Below are positions 1 through 7,183 of a stretch of DNA of 13,313 nt, piece by piece. Below the pieces are notes generated by a model that saw only the letters and a program-made list of their open reading frames with translations, did no database searches and was not told where the DNA came from. Where the stretch lies: NCBI GenBank assembly GCA_030633365.1, contig DAOVSY010000041.1:1-13313 (forward strand), in the 5' to 3' direction. This DNA is from Spirochaetaceae bacterium (GTDB taxonomy: Bacteria; Spirochaetota; Spirochaetia; B11-G9). Each line of letters starts with the position of its first letter. Positions within the stretch are counted from its first letter, which is position 1. A program made the position numbers and the translations under genes.

Positions 1-1
1 A

Positions 2-457
2 GTTAAAAATCTTGTCTCAATTTTTAAGATGAGGATTGAACTTAGACAGATAGGTGTTAGAGATGAGTCCAGAGTTTTAGGAGGTCTTGCAGTTTGCGGC
101 AGAAACTACTGTTGTAACGGAGTTACGGATAAACTAAAACCTGTTTCTATAAAAATGGCAAAGGAACAGAGTCTTTCTTTAAATTCAATGAAAATCTCAG
201 GGCCATGTGGTCGTTTACTATGTTGTTTGTCTTATGAATATGATTTTTATCTGGAAGAAAAACATAAATATCCGAATGAAGGAAGCAGAGTATTCTCTGG
301 TGAGGAACAGTTTAAGGTTCTTGATACCAATGTTATAACTAAAAAAATTACAGTAGTTTCAACTGATGGTAGATTTTTTACTATTCCACTGGAGTTTCTA
401 AAAAAAGGGGACTCCGGTAAATGGTCTATTTTAGAAACTTATTTTGATACACAGTAA
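2..457 (+). CDS. ricT: PSP1 C-terminal domain protein, RicT/YaaT-like (5' end outside window)
   Basis: The reading frame is open from base 2 with no stop before the first ATG at 29, so the true start lies upstream and this is a C-terminal part. The visible protein has the PSP1 hallmarks: IELRQIGVRDESRVLGG, a VCGRNYCC cysteine cluster, PVSIKMAKEQSLSLN, then a second cluster GPCGRLLCC followed by the LSYEYDFY stretch. In Bacillus the RicT protein of this family works in an iron-sulfur complex with RicA and RicF that affects RNA processing; the cysteines here are consistent with metal binding, but RicA/RicF partners are not in the window. The last ~50 residues are a less conserved tail. It precedes rpsT by 92 bases, with a probable promoter between them. 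The family call is firm; the cellular role in spirochaetes is an inference. Confidence 0.88.
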   Translation, partial: VKNLVSIFKMRIELRQIGVRDESRVLGGLAVCGRNYCCNGVTDKLKPVSIKMAKEQSLSLNSMKISGPCGRLLCCLSYEYDFYLEEKHKYPNEGSRVFSGEEQFKVLDTNVITKKITVVSTDGRFFTIPLEFLKKGDSGKWSILETYFDTQ

Positions 458-478
458 AAAGCTTACATCTTTGATATC

Positions 479-507
479 TTGACAGTCAGCAGTAATTTTG
501 ATAATTT
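479..507 (+). promoter_or_regulatory. Probable sigma-70 promoter for rpsT
   Basis: A perfect -35 hexamer TTGACA (479-484) is followed after 17 bases by TAATTT (502-507); an alternative -10, GATAAT (500-505), has a 15-base spacer. It lies between the end of the RicT-like gene and rpsT and would give a leader of about 35 bases. Seen by eye only; the -10 choice is uncertain. Confidence 0.5.
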
Positions 508-549
508 GCTGAATTGTTACTACATTGAAAATTATTCCAGGAGGATACA

Positions 550-816
550 TTGATAAAGACAGATCAGGCTGCAAAAAGATTAAGGCAGAGCGAAAAAAGA
601 AGACTTAGGAACCGAATGACAAAAAGCACAATTCTAACTGCAAAAAAAAGATTTTTAGAAGCAGTTAAGGAAAATGATAAAGAGAAAGCTGGTTCTGAGC
701 TTACTTCTATTGTTAAATTACTTGATACTTCAGCTGGCAAAGGACTTTTTCATAAAAAAACAGTGGCCAGAAAAAAATCAAGACTTCACAAACAATTAAA
801 TTCTATGAGTGCCTAG
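550..816 (+). CDS. rpsT: 30S ribosomal protein S20
   Basis: S20 binds 16S rRNA early in assembly of the small subunit. The 88-aa, very basic, all-helical product has the family pattern AAKRLRQSEKRRLRNRMTKS near the N-terminus and DTSAGKGLFHKKTVARKKSRL near the C-terminus; length is normal for the family. The start is TTG at 550, chosen because a perfect AGGAGG (539-544) sits 5 bases upstream and no ATG or GTG fits. E. coli rpsT also starts with UUG, which there is tied to autogenous control, so the weak start codon may be a conserved regulatory choice (inference). HU follows after 21 bases, suggesting co-transcription. Confidence 0.97.
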   Translation: MIKTDQAAKRLRQSEKRRLRNRMTKSTILTAKKRFLEAVKENDKEKAGSELTSIVKLLDTSAGKGLFHKKTVARKKSRLHKQLNSMSA

Positions 817-837
817 ATAAAAAGAACTGAGGAAGAG

Positions 838-1143
838 ATGGGATCAAATAACAAGCTTACAAAAGCAGAAATTATTGATGATATTTATGAAGAGCTGGAT
901 ATTGACCGCTCTGATATTCATAAAGTAATTGACAAGTTGTTTGATCATTTAAAAGATGCCCTCGGTTCTGATCAGATTATAGAGTTAAGGGGCTTTGGTA
1001 CTTTTGAAATACGTACCCGAAAGGGGCGTGAAAAAGCCCGTAATCCCAGAACTGGTGAAATAATACCTGTAGATACTCACGGAGTTGCAGTGTTCAGACC
1101 AGGTAAACAGTTAAAAGAAATAGCCTGGGATATTAGAGGCTGA
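838..1143 (+). CDS. hup: HU/IHF-family nucleoid DNA-binding protein
   Basis: This 101-aa protein belongs to the HU/IHF family, small dimeric proteins that bend DNA and organise the nucleoid. Residues 6-50 form the helical dimerisation part (LTKAEIIDDIYEEL...). The signature ELRGFGTFEIRTRKGREKAR, followed by NPRTGEIIPV, covers the start of the DNA-binding beta arm including the NP at its tip. It is slightly longer than the usual ~90 aa, mainly through an N-terminal MGSNN extension. The ATG at 838 is preceded by GAGGAAG, a good ribosome binding site. It lies between rpsT and lnt, the same neighbourhood as the Borrelia hbb gene. Whether it behaves as HU or IHF cannot be read from sequence. Confidence 0.95.
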   Translation: MGSNNKLTKAEIIDDIYEELDIDRSDIHKVIDKLFDHLKDALGSDQIIELRGFGTFEIRTRKGREKARNPRTGEIIPVDTHGVAVFRPGKQLKEIAWDIRG

Positions 1144-1146
1144 TAA

Positions 1147-2793
1147 ATGTTTTCTTCAAAATCAGAAATTGGTATCAGAGAAAGTAATATTGGCCTGGTT
1201 CTAAAGAAGGCAACAGTAGAGTTGTTGTTGCTTGTTATATCTTCTGTGCTGTTTTCATTAGCTTTTCCAAGTGTTGTGTCTACCTGGGGTCTTGCCCCGG
1301 TAGCTTTTATTTCAATTATTCCAGTATTTATAGTAATCCATACAAGTAACTGGAAAACGATAATACCCTATGGTGCCTTTTATGGATTTATAACCTATGG
1401 TATATTTAATTACTGGTTGTCAACTTTTCATCCTCTGGCAATTATAATTGTTCCAACGATATATGCTACCTATTTTGTTTTTCTATTTCCTGTTTTAAAG
1501 CTTGCAGATAAACTTTTTCCAAAATATGGATATTTGGTTCAGGCTTTATGCTGGATAGGATATGAATATCTGCGTACCAAAGGGTTCTTAGGGTATTCCT
1601 ACGGAATTATTGGCTACAGTATGTCGACTGTATTACCTTTTATACAAATTTCATCGGTTACAGGTGTTTGGGGTGTATCTTTTCTTGTTATATTGCCTTC
1701 TGCCTATCTTGGAAATGCACTTAAAAATGGACTAACCGGATTTTTTGATTTTTTTCGAAGTCATAAAATTGATAGCTATGTTTATGGTGGTTTAATTTTA
1801 ATCAATTTATTGTTTGGATTTTTAGTTATGACCGATTATTCAGAATCTCCTCAATGGAAGGTTGCATTAATTCAACATAATTCAGATACCTGGAAGGGTG
1901 GTGTAGAAACATATAAAAAGAATTTTAGAATCATGCGGGATCTAAGTATTCAAGCTGTTAAAGAAAATCCAGATATTGTTATCTGGTCCGAGACTGCATT
2001 TGTTCCAGGAGTAGATTGGCATACTAGGTACCGAACTGATAAAGAAAGCTATGCTCTGGTAAATGAATTGAAAAATTTCCTTGCAACACAGGATATACCG
2101 TATCTTTTTGGTAACGATGATGGCCAAAAGGAGAACCCAAATTTGCCTCCTGTTTTATCTGATGGATCTATTAACAGGGTTGATTATAATGCAGTCCTGC
2201 TCTACGAAGATGGAGACCTTAAGGATACCTACAGAAAAGTTCATCTGGTACCTTTTACAGAAAATTTTCCTTATAAAGAGTCTCTTCCTGGAATCTATCA
2301 AATATTAGTTGATAACGATTACCATTTTTGGGAGAGGGGAACTGAATACACTGTTTTTGATGCTGCAGGTGTAAAATTTTCAACACCAATTTGTTTTGAA
2401 GATGCTTTTGGATATTTATCCAGAAATTTCGTAAACAGCGGTGCAGAAGTTATTGTAAATTTAACAAACGACGCCTGGTCCGGAGCTTTGTCATCACAGA
2501 TGCAGCATTTGGGAATAGCTGTCTTTAGAGCTATCGAGAACAGAAGAAGTTTGGTTAGAAGTGCTAATTCCGGTATGACCGGGATAATTGATCCGGATGG
2601 TAGAATTATTTCTCTTCTTGAACCCTTTACTGAAGATTATTTGGTTGGAGATGTTCCTGTTTATACAGAACGATCTACAATTTATACTGCTTTCGGTGAC
2701 TGGTTTGCTTACTTATCAATTTTTCTTGCTTTTGTTTTAATATTATTAGGTATACTAAAATCAATTTACAGACATCAAAAGTCAAATACCTAA
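1147..2793 (+). CDS. lnt: Apolipoprotein N-acyltransferase, copy 1
   Basis: Lnt is an inner-membrane enzyme that adds the third acyl chain to the N-terminal cysteine of lipoproteins. The 548-aa product has hydrophobic segments over about residues 22-230, then a carbon-nitrogen hydrolase (nitrilase-fold) domain at about 236-505 facing the periplasm, and a last membrane segment at about 518-540. The catalytic triad is visible: Glu282 in VIWSETAF, Lys364 in YRKVHLVPF and Cys416 in STPICFED; Glu372, equivalent to E. coli Glu343, is also present (PFTENFP). The ATG at 1147 lies 3 bases after the HU stop and has AGAGG 7 bases upstream, so it is probably co-transcribed with rpsT-hup. A second complete Lnt is encoded at 7614-9167 on the other strand. 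Confidence 0.95.
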   Translation: MFSSKSEIGIRESNIGLVLKKATVELLLLVISSVLFSLAFPSVVSTWGLAPVAFISIIPVFIVIHTSNWKTIIPYGAFYGFITYGIFNYWLSTFHPLAIIIVPTIYATYFVFLFPVLKLADKLFPKYGYLVQALCWIGYEYLRTKGFLGYSYGIIGYSMSTVLPFIQISSVTGVWGVSFLVILPSAYLGNALKNGLTGFFDFFRSHKIDSYVYGGLILINLLFGFLVMTDYSESPQWKVALIQHNSDTWKGGVETYKKNFRIMRDLSIQAVKENPDIVIWSETAFVPGVDWHTRYRTDKESYALVNELKNFLATQDIPYLFGNDDGQKENPNLPPVLSDGSINRVDYNAVLLYEDGDLKDTYRKVHLVPFTENFPYKESLPGIYQILVDNDYHFWERGTEYTVFDAAGVKFSTPICFEDAFGYLSRNFVNSGAEVIVNLTNDAWSGALSSQMQHLGIAVFRAIENRRSLVRSANSGMTGIIDPDGRIISLLEPFTEDYLVGDVPVYTERSTIYTAFGDWFAYLSIFLAFVLILLGILKSIYRHQKSNT

Positions 2794-2822
2794 AAGCCTT
2801 AAGCCTAAACCCCTAATTTGAA

Positions 2823-2857
2823 TTGACAAGAGCCTTCAAGTATAGGATTATATACTG
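2823..2857 (+). promoter_or_regulatory. Promoter abutting the receiver-protein start
   Basis: TTGACA (2823-2828), a 17-base spacer and GATTAT (2846-2851) end 6 bases before the ATG at 2858. With normal spacing, transcription would begin at or next to the A of the start codon. There is no convincing Shine-Dalgarno (only AGG at 2844-2846). This suggests a leaderless mRNA; it is an inference from spacing. Confidence 0.5.
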
Positions 2858-3583
2858 ATGGAAGAGAAAGCAAAAATTCTTATTGTTGATGATGAACCCC
2901 GTAATCTTGATTTCTTTGATGTAATGTTAGGGAAACTTGGTTTTGAAGTTGAGCGTGCAGAAAATGGAATTATAGCATTGGAGATGGTTGTAAAATTCAA
3001 GCCGGATTTAATCCTTCTTGATAATGTTATGCCTAAGCTTTCAGGATGGCAGGTTACACGGCTTCTAAAGCAGGATCCGGCATATTCTGAATATAAAGAT
3101 GTTTCTATTATTATGTTTTCTGCCATGGATGATGTTCGGGATAAAATTGAAGGATTTGAACTTGGAGTAGATGATTACATAACCAAGCCATTTAATTTTT
3201 CTGAAGTAATAGCCCGGATAAGATCAGTATTAAAAAATAGAGAGATTCACCATCTGAATATGGCTAAAGAAACTAGATTTGATAAGATTGAATCTATTAG
3301 CGAATCAGTTTTATCTTTTTTAAACCAGCTTAGAGAACCTCTGGAACAGATTTTATCAAAATCAAATCCTGATGTTGCCATGGATGATTCAACTGCTGAG
3401 TTCTGCAGTTTTGTATCTACAGAAGCAGAAAAAGCGGTGTTGTCTTTGGATGAGTTTAAAGAGGAAATATCCAGATTAACTGAAAATGAAATTGAATCCA
3501 ATGAAAATGGAAACTTTTTAAAGGAATTGGATCAGAGAATTCATAAGCATTTTGTGAAATCAGATGATATGGATGGAGAATAG
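2858..3583 (+). CDS. Receiver-domain protein with degenerate DHp-like C-terminal hairpin
   Basis: Residues 5-128 form a complete CheY-like receiver: acidic pocket Asp11/Asp12 (ILIVDDEP), phospho-acceptor Asp55 (LILLDNVMP), Ser88 (MFSAMDD) and Lys110 (YITKPF), so it should be phosphorylatable. There is no DNA-binding output. Instead residues ~140-210 form two predicted helices: SVLSFLNQLREPLEQIL, which resembles a histidine-kinase H-box with NQLREPL (156-162) in place of HELRTPL, and EFCSFVSTEAEKAVLSLDEFKEEISRL, like the second helix of a kinase dimerisation hairpin. The phosphorylatable His is replaced by Asn156 and no ATP-binding domain follows. Residues 211-241 are acidic and probably flexible. 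It heads a cluster with a cyclase-tail protein, bactofilin and CinA, so it probably signals by protein-protein contact (inference). No cognate kinase is visible. Confidence 0.9.
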   Translation: MEEKAKILIVDDEPRNLDFFDVMLGKLGFEVERAENGIIALEMVVKFKPDLILLDNVMPKLSGWQVTRLLKQDPAYSEYKDVSIIMFSAMDDVRDKIEGFELGVDDYITKPFNFSEVIARIRSVLKNREIHHLNMAKETRFDKIESISESVLSFLNQLREPLEQILSKSNPDVAMDDSTAEFCSFVSTEAEKAVLSLDEFKEEISRLTENEIESNENGNFLKELDQRIHKHFVKSDDMDGE

Positions 3584-3585
3584 TT

Positions 3586-3807
3586 ATGATTAGTGAAGAT
3601 AAAAAGAAAATACTGGATATATTTGCACAGGGAAGAAAAAAGTACAAACTTTCAGATTTTAAAGGTGCTCGGAAATTGTTTGGCGAAGCTTTAAAAGTTG
3701 ATTCTGAAGATGGACCTTCCCAGGTGTATTTTGCCAGGTGTAAGCACTATATTGATAATCCTCCGGCAGAAGACTGGGATGGTGTCTTTGTAATGACAAC
3801 CAAATAA
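3586..3807 (+). CDS. Small TPR-like protein resembling the tail of spirochaete adenylate cyclases
   Basis: A 73-aa protein that starts two bases after the receiver-protein stop, with GGAG 7 bases before the ATG. Residues ~8-45 form a TPR-like helix pair (IFAQGRKKYKLSDFKGARKLFGEALKVD), followed by GPSQVYFARCKHYIDNPP and EDWDGVFVMTTK. I recognise this last stretch as the kind of ending found on large class III adenylate/guanylate cyclases of spirochaetes, after their catalytic domain. Here it stands alone with no cyclase domain. The tight coupling to the receiver gene suggests the two proteins act together, perhaps as an adaptor to a cyclase or other partner; that is inference. The comparison with cyclase tails is from memory and was not searched. 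Confidence 0.8.
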   Translation: MISEDKKKILDIFAQGRKKYKLSDFKGARKLFGEALKVDSEDGPSQVYFARCKHYIDNPPAEDWDGVFVMTTK

Positions 3808-3866
3808 GGACACATTAGATAGTGCTTCCAGGAATTAAACATAAAAAACATCGGGAAACAGAATAT

Positions 3867-4280
3867 ATGTCAAAGAAAATTAATAGAAATAACTCTCAAA
3901 AAATGGCGACTACTCTTGGAAAGGAGACAGTTTTTGCCGGAATCATGCGATTTTCAGATTCTCTTCAAATAAATGGAACTCTTGAAGGTGAAATTGTATC
4001 GACAGGGACTTTATACATAGAGGACACTGCAATTATAAAAGCAAATATACAGGTAGGTTCCATTGTCGTTGCAGGTGTAGTTCATGGAAATATAATTGCT
4101 ACAGATAAATTGGAAATATTAACTTCCGGAAAGGTTTTTGGGAATATACGTACTGCAAGACTGCGAATAGCAGATGGTGTGGTTTTTAAAGGTAAATGTG
4201 AGATGATACGGGATCCTAAAACGGTAGATATTTTTTCTGCAAAAGTTGATAAGTTGAAAAAGACGGTTGGTGGTGTCTAA
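3867..4280 (+). CDS. Bactofilin family cytoskeletal protein
   Basis: Bactofilins are small bacterial cytoskeletal proteins that polymerise without nucleotide through a right-handed beta-helix, often at the membrane, and influence cell shape and wall synthesis. The core is clear: TVFAGIMRFSDSLQINGTLEGEI, then GTLYIEDTAIIKANIQVGSIVVAGVVHGNI, and EILTSGKVFGNIRTARLRIADGVVFKGKCEM, which is the regular hydrophobic/Gly repeat of DUF583. The tail is short and basic. I chose the ATG at 3867 (137 aa, MSKKINRNN...). A GTG at 3822 would add 15 unlike residues, and its nearest AAGGA is too far upstream. The 3' end overlaps the cinA start, indicating translational coupling. In a spirochaete a link to helical cell shape or the flagellar cell cylinder is plausible but unproven. 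Confidence 0.9.
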   Translation: MSKKINRNNSQKMATTLGKETVFAGIMRFSDSLQINGTLEGEIVSTGTLYIEDTAIIKANIQVGSIVVAGVVHGNIIATDKLEILTSGKVFGNIRTARLRIADGVVFKGKCEMIRDPKTVDIFSAKVDKLKKTVGGV

Positions 4281-5523
4281 AGAAATAACAGCCTCAATAA
4301 TAGCTGTAGGTTCAGAACTAAGTTCAGGAAAAATCCAGGATACTCACGGGAAGTATACAAGTTCCAAATTAACGGATATGGGATTCAGTGTAGACAGTAT
4401 TGTACTTATTCCTGATAATGAGAATATAAAAAATTTCATTGAAACCAGAAAAAATACAATTGATCTTATTATAATTACTGGTGGATTAGGCCCTACTTCT
4501 GATGATATAACCAGAGAAATAATTGCAAGTACAGTTGGGGTTGAGCTCATTCTGGACAATGATGTATGGACTGATTTTCTCCAGAAATTCCCTGACCAGA
4601 ATAATGAATCACGAAAAAAACAGGCATATATACCTGAAGGTTTTACCATTATTCAAAACTTGTGCGGAACTGCACCAGGTTTCTATGGCTATCTTGGCAG
4701 TACTCTCCTTTATTGTTTACCTGGACCACCAGTCGAAATGCGGAGTATGTTTGAAACTTCTACCATACCTGGAATAATTAAAAGGTTTAACCTTAAGAAA
4801 CCGGAAACTATGGTTGCCTCCTGCTTTCTGATATGTGAATCAAGCCTTGAAGGTGCCTGTATTACTTATGACAGTAAGGAAATTACCTGGGGTACAAGAG
4901 TTCAGGCATATAAGATAAGCCTCTACCTTCAGGGTGGAACCCATGAGGGGAGACAGAATTTCTTAACCTATTTACAGAATTATTTTGGAAGCGAGCTTAT
5001 TGTTTCTGGTGATAAAACTGCTGCCGGAATACTCTTTAGTTCATTGGTATCAAGTTCCGGTATTTTAAGTATTGCTGAATCTATTACAGGGGGACTGATT
5101 GGAAGCCTTCTTACAGACATACCTGGAAGTTCTAAAGTATTTTGGGGCTCGATTGTAAGCTATTCAAATAGTTCAAAGTATAAAGTCTTAGGTGTTAATG
5201 AGGAAAATCTTCTTGTAAATGGAGCTGTTTCCAAAGAAGTTGTAGAAGAAATGGCTAGTGGTGTTATGGTACTTTCAAATTCCAGTTTATCTATCTCAGT
5301 TTCAGGATATGCAGGGGGATCTGAAAATAGTAATGAAGATACTGGTAGAGTCTGGATTGCTGTAAAAAAAGAAACTTCCATTGCTATGGCTTTAAGCTTC
5401 AAATTTAAAGGTTCCAGAGATTTGATAAGAAGAAAAACTGTAATTGCAGCATTGTTATTGGCAGAAACTGCTTTGAGCAGGCCGGAAAGGCTTGACAGTT
5501 GCGGCAAGTGGCAATATAGTTAG
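4267..5523 (+). CDS. cinA: CinA family protein: COG1058 domain plus NMN amidohydrolase domain
   Basis: CinA proteins join an N-terminal molybdopterin-binding-like domain (in several bacteria an ADP-ribose/NMN pyrophosphatase) to a C-terminal PncC-type domain that deamidates NMN in pyridine nucleotide salvage. Residues ~8-175 carry the first domain with TGGLGPTSDDIT (71-82) and PGPPVEM. Residues ~250-405 carry the second, with AESITGG (270-276) holding the expected catalytic Ser272, then DIPGSSKVFWGSIVSYSN and GAVSKEVVEEMA. The usual Cys of AESCTGG is Ile here, and the usual TGIAGPGG loop reads SGYAGGSEN. The start is uncertain: TTG 4267, GTG 4270 and GTG 4273 are adjacent, all overlap the bactofilin gene, and none has a good ribosome binding site. 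The last codons contain a strong promoter reading toward rho. Confidence 0.93.
   Translation: MVVSKEITASIIAVGSELSSGKIQDTHGKYTSSKLTDMGFSVDSIVLIPDNENIKNFIETRKNTIDLIIITGGLGPTSDDITREIIASTVGVELILDNDVWTDFLQKFPDQNNESRKKQAYIPEGFTIIQNLCGTAPGFYGYLGSTLLYCLPGPPVEMRSMFETSTIPGIIKRFNLKKPETMVASCFLICESSLEGACITYDSKEITWGTRVQAYKISLYLQGGTHEGRQNFLTYLQNYFGSELIVSGDKTAAGILFSSLVSSSGILSIAESITGGLIGSLLTDIPGSSKVFWGSIVSYSNSSKYKVLGVNEENLLVNGAVSKEVVEEMASGVMVLSNSSLSISVSGYAGGSENSNEDTGRVWIAVKKETSIAMALSFKFKGSRDLIRRKTVIAALLLAETALSRPERLDSCGKWQYS
5492..5520 (+). promoter_or_regulatory. Near-consensus sigma-70 promoter for rho, inside the end of cinA
   Basis: TTGACA (5492-5497), exactly 17 bases, then TATAGT (5515-5520). This is the best promoter match in the window and overlaps the last codons of cinA. 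Transcription would start near 5527, about 160 bases before the rho ATG, leaving a long untranslated leader. Confidence 0.75.
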
Positions 5524-5526
5524 AGA

Positions 5527-5686
5527 AGTTCTTAAAAATGACCTCAAGATCAAATGTAAAAATCCTTTAATAAAATGAATAATTTAAGTTTTTAACCCTG
5601 GTCTTATAAGTCAGATAAATAATGATTCGTATATAGAAATAAAATATAACAAACTTATAAAAGATGAAATTAAAAGCGGGGAAGCA
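5527..5686 (+). other. Long AT-rich rho leader with two tiny ORFs
   Basis: About 160 bases separate the predicted start site from the rho ATG. The leader has no convincing terminator hairpin. It holds two minimal ORFs: MTSRSNVKIL (5538-5570) and MNNLSF (5575-5595), both with weak or no ribosome binding sites. Long rho leaders are used for autogenous attenuation in E. coli; a similar role here is only a suggestion, and neither short ORF is claimed as a gene. The frame just upstream of the rho ATG is open back to about 5587 but has no usable start codon. Confidence 0.35.
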
Positions 5687-6991
5687 ATGGCGGAAATTGA
5701 AGCTGAAGCCTCAGATGTTGAAGTAGTAACACGTCCAAAGAGAAAAAAAATTAGAGTAGAGCTTATTAGAGAAACCATTTCAAGTGAAGAGAAAGATTCT
5801 GATTCACCGGAAGTGAGTGATGCATCTGCAACAACAGAACCTCGAAAAGTGGTTCCAAAAAGAAAACCAAGACCCAGATCAGGTCAGCGAAGCAGACCTA
5901 AGCCAATTGATAATTCGAATAAAGAGAAATTAAGTATTAATGATCTTTCCAAAACGACTGTTCCTCTTTTAAGGGAACTGGGTGAAAAGCTGGGAATAAG
6001 TCTTGATACCTTAATGACTATGAAAAAGCAGGAAGTAATATTTGCTATTTTAAAGGCTCATACCCAGGAAGGAGGTATTATTTATGCCTATGGATCTTTG
6101 GAAATACTTCCTGATGGATATGGATTCCTTAGATCCCCTCAAAATAGTTACCTGCCAGGTTCTGATGATATTTATATGTCTCCATCCCAAATTCGTTTAT
6201 TTATTCTGCGAACAGGAGATACTGTTTATGGTCAGATACGTCCTCCTAAAGAGGGAGAACGTTTCTTTGCTATGCTGAGAGTTGAAAAAGTTAATGATGA
6301 TGAACCTCTGGTTGCTCAGTCAAGGGTTTCTTTTGAAAGCCTGACTCCACTTTATCCGGAAGATCGACTTGATCTTGAAACTCCTGATGGAAATGCATCA
6401 ACCCGGCTTATCAATCTTTTTTGCCCTATTGGAAAAGGTCAGAGAGGTCTTATAGTCAGTCCTCCAAGAACTGGTAAGACAATACTTCTTCAAAAAATAG
6501 CTAATGCAATTACAACTAATCATCCTGAAGTTTTTCTTATTGTTTTACTAATTGATGAAAGACCGGAAGAAGTTACAGACATGAGACGAAGTGTAAATGG
6601 AGAAGTTATTGCTTCTACTTTTGATGAACAGGCGACTCGTCATGTTCAGGTAGCTGAAATGGTTATTGAGAAAGCAAAGAGACTAGTTGAGCATAAACGG
6701 GATGTAGTTATTCTTCTCGATTCTATTACCAGATTAGCCAGAGCCTATAATCAAACTGTTCCTACATCGGGGAAAATACTTTCCGGTGGTGTTGATTCCA
6801 ATGCACTTCATAAACCAAAAAGATTTTTTGGAGCTGCCCGTAATATAGAGCATGGCGGCAGTCTTACAATAGTTGCTACAGCCCTTATTGAAACAGGTTC
6901 CAGAATGGATGAGGTCATCTTTGAAGAATTTAAGGGAACCGGTAATATGGAAATAAATCTTGATCGAAAAATGGCAGATAGAAGACTTTAA
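5687..6991 (+). CDS. rho: Transcription termination factor Rho, truncated by premature TAA
   Basis: Rho is a hexameric RNA-dependent ATPase that ends transcription. The 434-aa product begins with ~80 residues of charged, basic, low-complexity sequence, then the Rho N-terminal helices (81-125), the cold-shock-like RNA-binding domain (about 132-205, [12 protein letters not shown]) and the RecA-like ATPase: Walker A PPRTGKT (259-265), [10 protein letters not shown] (287-296), Walker [11 protein letters not shown] with Asp345, and the Q-loop region [24 protein letters not shown]. It stops after DRKMADRRL, at the position of E. coli Val354, so the arginine finger (E. coli Arg366) and the C-terminal lobe are missing. 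The ATG at 5687 follows a GGGGA motif. The missing part is still readable downstream in the same frame (6992-7183). As written, the protein should not form a working ATPase ring. Confidence 0.9.
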   Translation: MAEIEAEASDVEVVTRPKRKKIRVELIRETISSEEKDSDSPEVSDASATTEPRKVVPKRKPRPRSGQRSRPKPIDNSNKEKLSINDLSKTTVPLLRELGEKLGISLDTLMTMKKQEVIFAILKAHTQEGGIIYAYGSLEILPDGYGFLRSPQNSYLPGSDDIYMSPSQIRLFILRTGDTVYGQIRPPKEGERFFAMLRVEKVNDDEPLVAQSRVSFESLTPLYPEDRLDLETPDGNASTRLINLFCPIGKGQRGLIVSPPRTGKTILLQKIANAITTNHPEVFLIVLLIDERPEEVTDMRRSVNGEVIASTFDEQATRHVQVAEMVIEKAKRLVEHKRDVVILLDSITRLARAYNQTVPTSGKILSGGVDSNALHKPKRFFGAARNIEHGGSLTIVATALIETGSRMDEVIFEEFKGTGNMEINLDRKMADRRL

Positions 6992-7183
6992 CATGCCATC
7001 AATATCACGAAATCCGACAAAAGTAAACAATAACTTCTTTTAAGTGAAGATGAACTGAATAAAATGTGGGTCCTTAGGAAAGTAATTAATCCTATGGATG
7101 ATATGGAAATTATTGAACTACTTATTGACAGAATGCGTAAAAGTAAGAATAATGAGGCGTTCCTGGCATCCATGAATACTTAG
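6992..7183 (+). pseudogene. rho: Severed C-terminal part of Rho, in frame after the stop
   Basis: Reading on in the rho frame past TAA 6989-6991 gives HAINITKSDKSKQ, a second TAA (7031-7033), then [20 protein letters not shown] and the rest of a normal Rho C-terminus ending [11 protein letters not shown] at TAG 7181-7183. The expected sequence is [27 protein letters not shown]. The number of codons matches exactly, so there is no net frameshift: F and the second E are replaced by TAA, P by H, and SGTRKE by SDKSKQ. Damage is confined to about 45 bases, at the most conserved residues, while ~49 codons beyond it are intact. No ribosome binding site or start serves this remnant. Confidence 0.85.

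Noticed and set aside
485..530. Possible leader hairpin (CAGCA...TGCTG) upstream of rpsT as an S20 autoregulatory site
   Set aside because: The stem is short and AT-rich with mismatches, overlaps the predicted -10 region, and is not persuasive by eye.
1942..2308. Short ORFs on both strands inside lnt copy 1
   Set aside because: They overlap the conserved nitrilase-domain coding sequence and show no motif or start signal of their own.
2848..3126. Antisense ORF opposite the receiver gene
   Set aside because: The plus strand encodes an unmistakable receiver domain; the opposite frame is a by-product with no ribosome binding site or known motif.
5587..5686. N-terminal extension of Rho upstream of ATG 5687
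   Set aside because: The frame is open but contains no ATG, GTG or TTG with a ribosome binding site; the ATG at 5687 has a GGGGA motif in place.
6989..7033. Programmed stop-codon read-through or TAA reassignment joining the two parts of Rho
   Set aside because: Several neighbouring genes end normally with TAA, and read-through would still give SDKSKQ in place of SGTRKE, losing the arginine finger.
6989..7183. Intein, group I/II intron or insertion in rho
   Set aside because: The codon count across the damaged tract equals that of normal Rho; nothing is inserted.
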